Assembly: GCA_937911965.1 (NCBI GenBank)
Contig: CALDPL010000507.1
Coordinates: forward strand, 1 to 6,751
Direction: 5' to 3'
Source of the DNA: an uncultured Allomuricauda sp.
GTDB taxonomy: Bacteria; Bacteroidota; Bacteroidia; Flavobacteriales; Flavobacteriaceae
DNA: 6,751 nt
Part shown: positions 5,745 to 6,751 of the stretch, piece after piece
How positions within the stretch are numbered: the first letter of the stretch is position 1
Layout: each line of letters starts with the position of its first letter
Translations under genes and position numbers: made by a program
Notes under the pieces: generated by a model
Told to the model about the DNA's origin: nothing
The model's input: only the letters and a program-made list of their open reading frames with translations
Database searches by the model: none

Positions 5745-6751
5745 TCAAATTAACATATTATCCTTGGTTCTGTCAAATACGTAGTCCAGAACCTGGGAGT
5801 GCCTTCTCTTGGAACGCACCGTGCTGCCCGCGGCAGGGGCCCCGTAGAACCTTCGTGAGGCCACCCTGAAATCCTTGGCCTCCTCCATATGTAGCGTCAA
5901 AAAGCTCCAGGCACCCATATTCCGGGGTTCCTCCTGGGCCCAGACGATATCGTCCGCATTCTTGTATTTCTTGATGATGGCGCGCATTTCCTTTAGCGGC
6001 AGGGGGAACAACTGTTCCACCCGGACCAGGGCCACATCCTCCCGGCCCAGTTCCTCCCTTTTGTCCCAAAGGTCGTAATAAAACTTCCCGGTACAGAGAA
6101 CCAGAGTCTTGACCTTTGTAGCCTTTGCCCGATCGTCGTCGATCACCATCTGGAAACTTCCCTGGGTCAGCTCTTTCTTGGTGGACACCACTTTGGGGTG
6201 CCTCAAGAGGCTTTTGGGGGTGAATACCACCAGGGGTTTTCTGAATTTTGCCTTCATCTGCCTGCGCAACAGGTGGAAGAGGTTGGCCGGGGTGGTCACA
6301 TCGGCCACGAACATATTGTCCTTGGCACAGAGTTGCAGGTAACGCTCCATGCGGGCCGAAGAGTGTTCCGCACCTTGGCCTTCATAGCCGTGGGGCAATA
6401 GGAGCACCAGCCCGTTCTGTAGTTTCCACTTGTCCTCGGCAGCCGACAGGTATTGGTCGATGACAATTTGGGAGCCATTGCTGAAGTCCCCGAACTGTGC
6501 CTCCCAGATGGTCAGGGTTTCCGGGCTGGCCATGGCATAGCCATAATCAAAACCTGATACGGCATATTCGGATAACAGGGAGTTGTAGATAAAGAAATTT
6601 CCCTGATTTGGCGAAATGTGCTGATGCAAAATCACTTCTTCTTCGCTGTCTTCCACTTTTACCACGGCATGGCGATGTGAGAACGTGCCGCGCTCTACAT
6701 CTTGTCCGCTGATACGTACATCATATCCTTCCTGCAAAAGGGTTCCGTAGG
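5745..6751 (-). CDS. odhA: 2-oxoglutarate dehydrogenase E1 component (partial, C-terminal third)
   Basis: This is the thiamine-diphosphate-dependent E1 subunit (also named sucA), which decarboxylates 2-oxoglutarate and passes the succinyl group to the lipoyl arm of OdhB. About 334 C-terminal residues of a protein normally near 930 are present; the gene enters from the right edge, with frame open to 6751 (YGTLLQEG...). Clear E1o signatures in order are ISGQDVERGTFSHRHAVV, the SPNQG region, LLSEYAVSGFDYGYA, TLTIWEAQFGDFSNG, LLPHGYEGQGAEHSSARMER and KSLLRHP from the transketolase-like pyrimidine-binding domain. The C-terminal domain then shows VEQLFPLP, WAQEEPRNMGAW and a Bacteroidota-style ending SKRRHSQVLDYVFD. 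It lies upstream of odhB by 25 bases in the same direction, so the two are co-transcribed. No frameshift is seen in the visible part. Confidence 0.97.
   Translation of the reverse strand, partial: YGTLLQEGYDVRISGQDVERGTFSHRHAVVKVEDSEEEVILHQHISPNQGNFFIYNSLLSEYAVSGFDYGYAMASPETLTIWEAQFGDFSNGSQIVIDQYLSAAEDKWKLQNGLVLLLPHGYEGQGAEHSSARMERYLQLCAKDNMFVADVTTPANLFHLLRRQMKAKFRKPLVVFTPKSLLRHPKVVSTKKELTQGSFQMVIDDDRAKATKVKTLVLCTGKFYYDLWDKREELGREDVALVRVEQLFPLPLKEMRAIIKKYKNADDIVWAQEEPRNMGAWSFLTLHMEEAKDFRVASRRFYGAPAAGSTVRSKRRHSQVLDYVFDRTKDNMLI

Noticed and set aside
6735..6737. A TTG codon as the start of the odhA fragment
   Set aside because: Conserved OdhA sequence (YGTLLQEG) continues upstream of it to the window edge, so the codon is internal Leu and the gene is simply cut.

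Overview
The window looks like a chromosomal housekeeping segment from a Bacteroidota bacterium, most likely a marine-type member of the Flavobacteriaceae. The basis is family resemblance recalled from knowledge, not a database search: the ExbD proteins have the flavobacterial form (one begins MSRRTTPEVNAGSMADIAF, the other has MAKFNKKKSGELP followed by STASLPDIVF), the OdhA C-terminus ends in the Bacteroidota style, and TAnnTTTG-like promoter elements sit close to start codons. The odhAB and tatD/ansA part appears richer in G+C than the exb cluster and the intergenic gaps. I did not compute exact values.

Layout, left to right. (1) Positions 1-1934, all on the minus strand, hold an energy-transduction operon read right to left: exbB, a small four-helix membrane protein of unknown function, a first exbD (200 aa, with a CxxC motif) and a second exbD cut by the left edge. 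Gaps are 14-28 bases. (2) Positions 2011-2101, minus strand, hold tRNA-Ser(GGA). (3) Positions 2168-3972, minus strand, hold a TatD-family metal-dependent hydrolase followed 5 bases later by a type I L-asparaginase, clearly one transcription unit. (4) Positions 4027-4467 hold the only plus-strand gene, a small retropepsin-like aspartic protease, divergent from tatD across a 54-base gap. (5) Positions 4499-6751, minus strand, hold odhB and the C-terminal third of odhA, the E2 and E1 subunits of 2-oxoglutarate dehydrogenase. odhB converges on the protease gene, and its probable intrinsic terminator lies inside the last codons of that gene.

How the genes work together. ExbB and the two ExbDs should form a proton-driven inner-membrane motor powering TonB-type outer-membrane uptake or a related envelope process; the four-helix protein between them is a candidate accessory subunit. 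OdhA and OdhB perform the oxidative decarboxylation step of the TCA cycle. Asparaginase supplies aspartate, which enters the same central metabolism, but no direct link between these blocks is visible. No mobile element, CRISPR array, phage gene or obvious defence system is present. No stretch above 300 bases lacks a gene; the largest gaps are 66-76 bases. The most unusual points are the four-helix protein and the cysteine-bearing ExbD of the exb operon, and the terminator embedded in a coding region.
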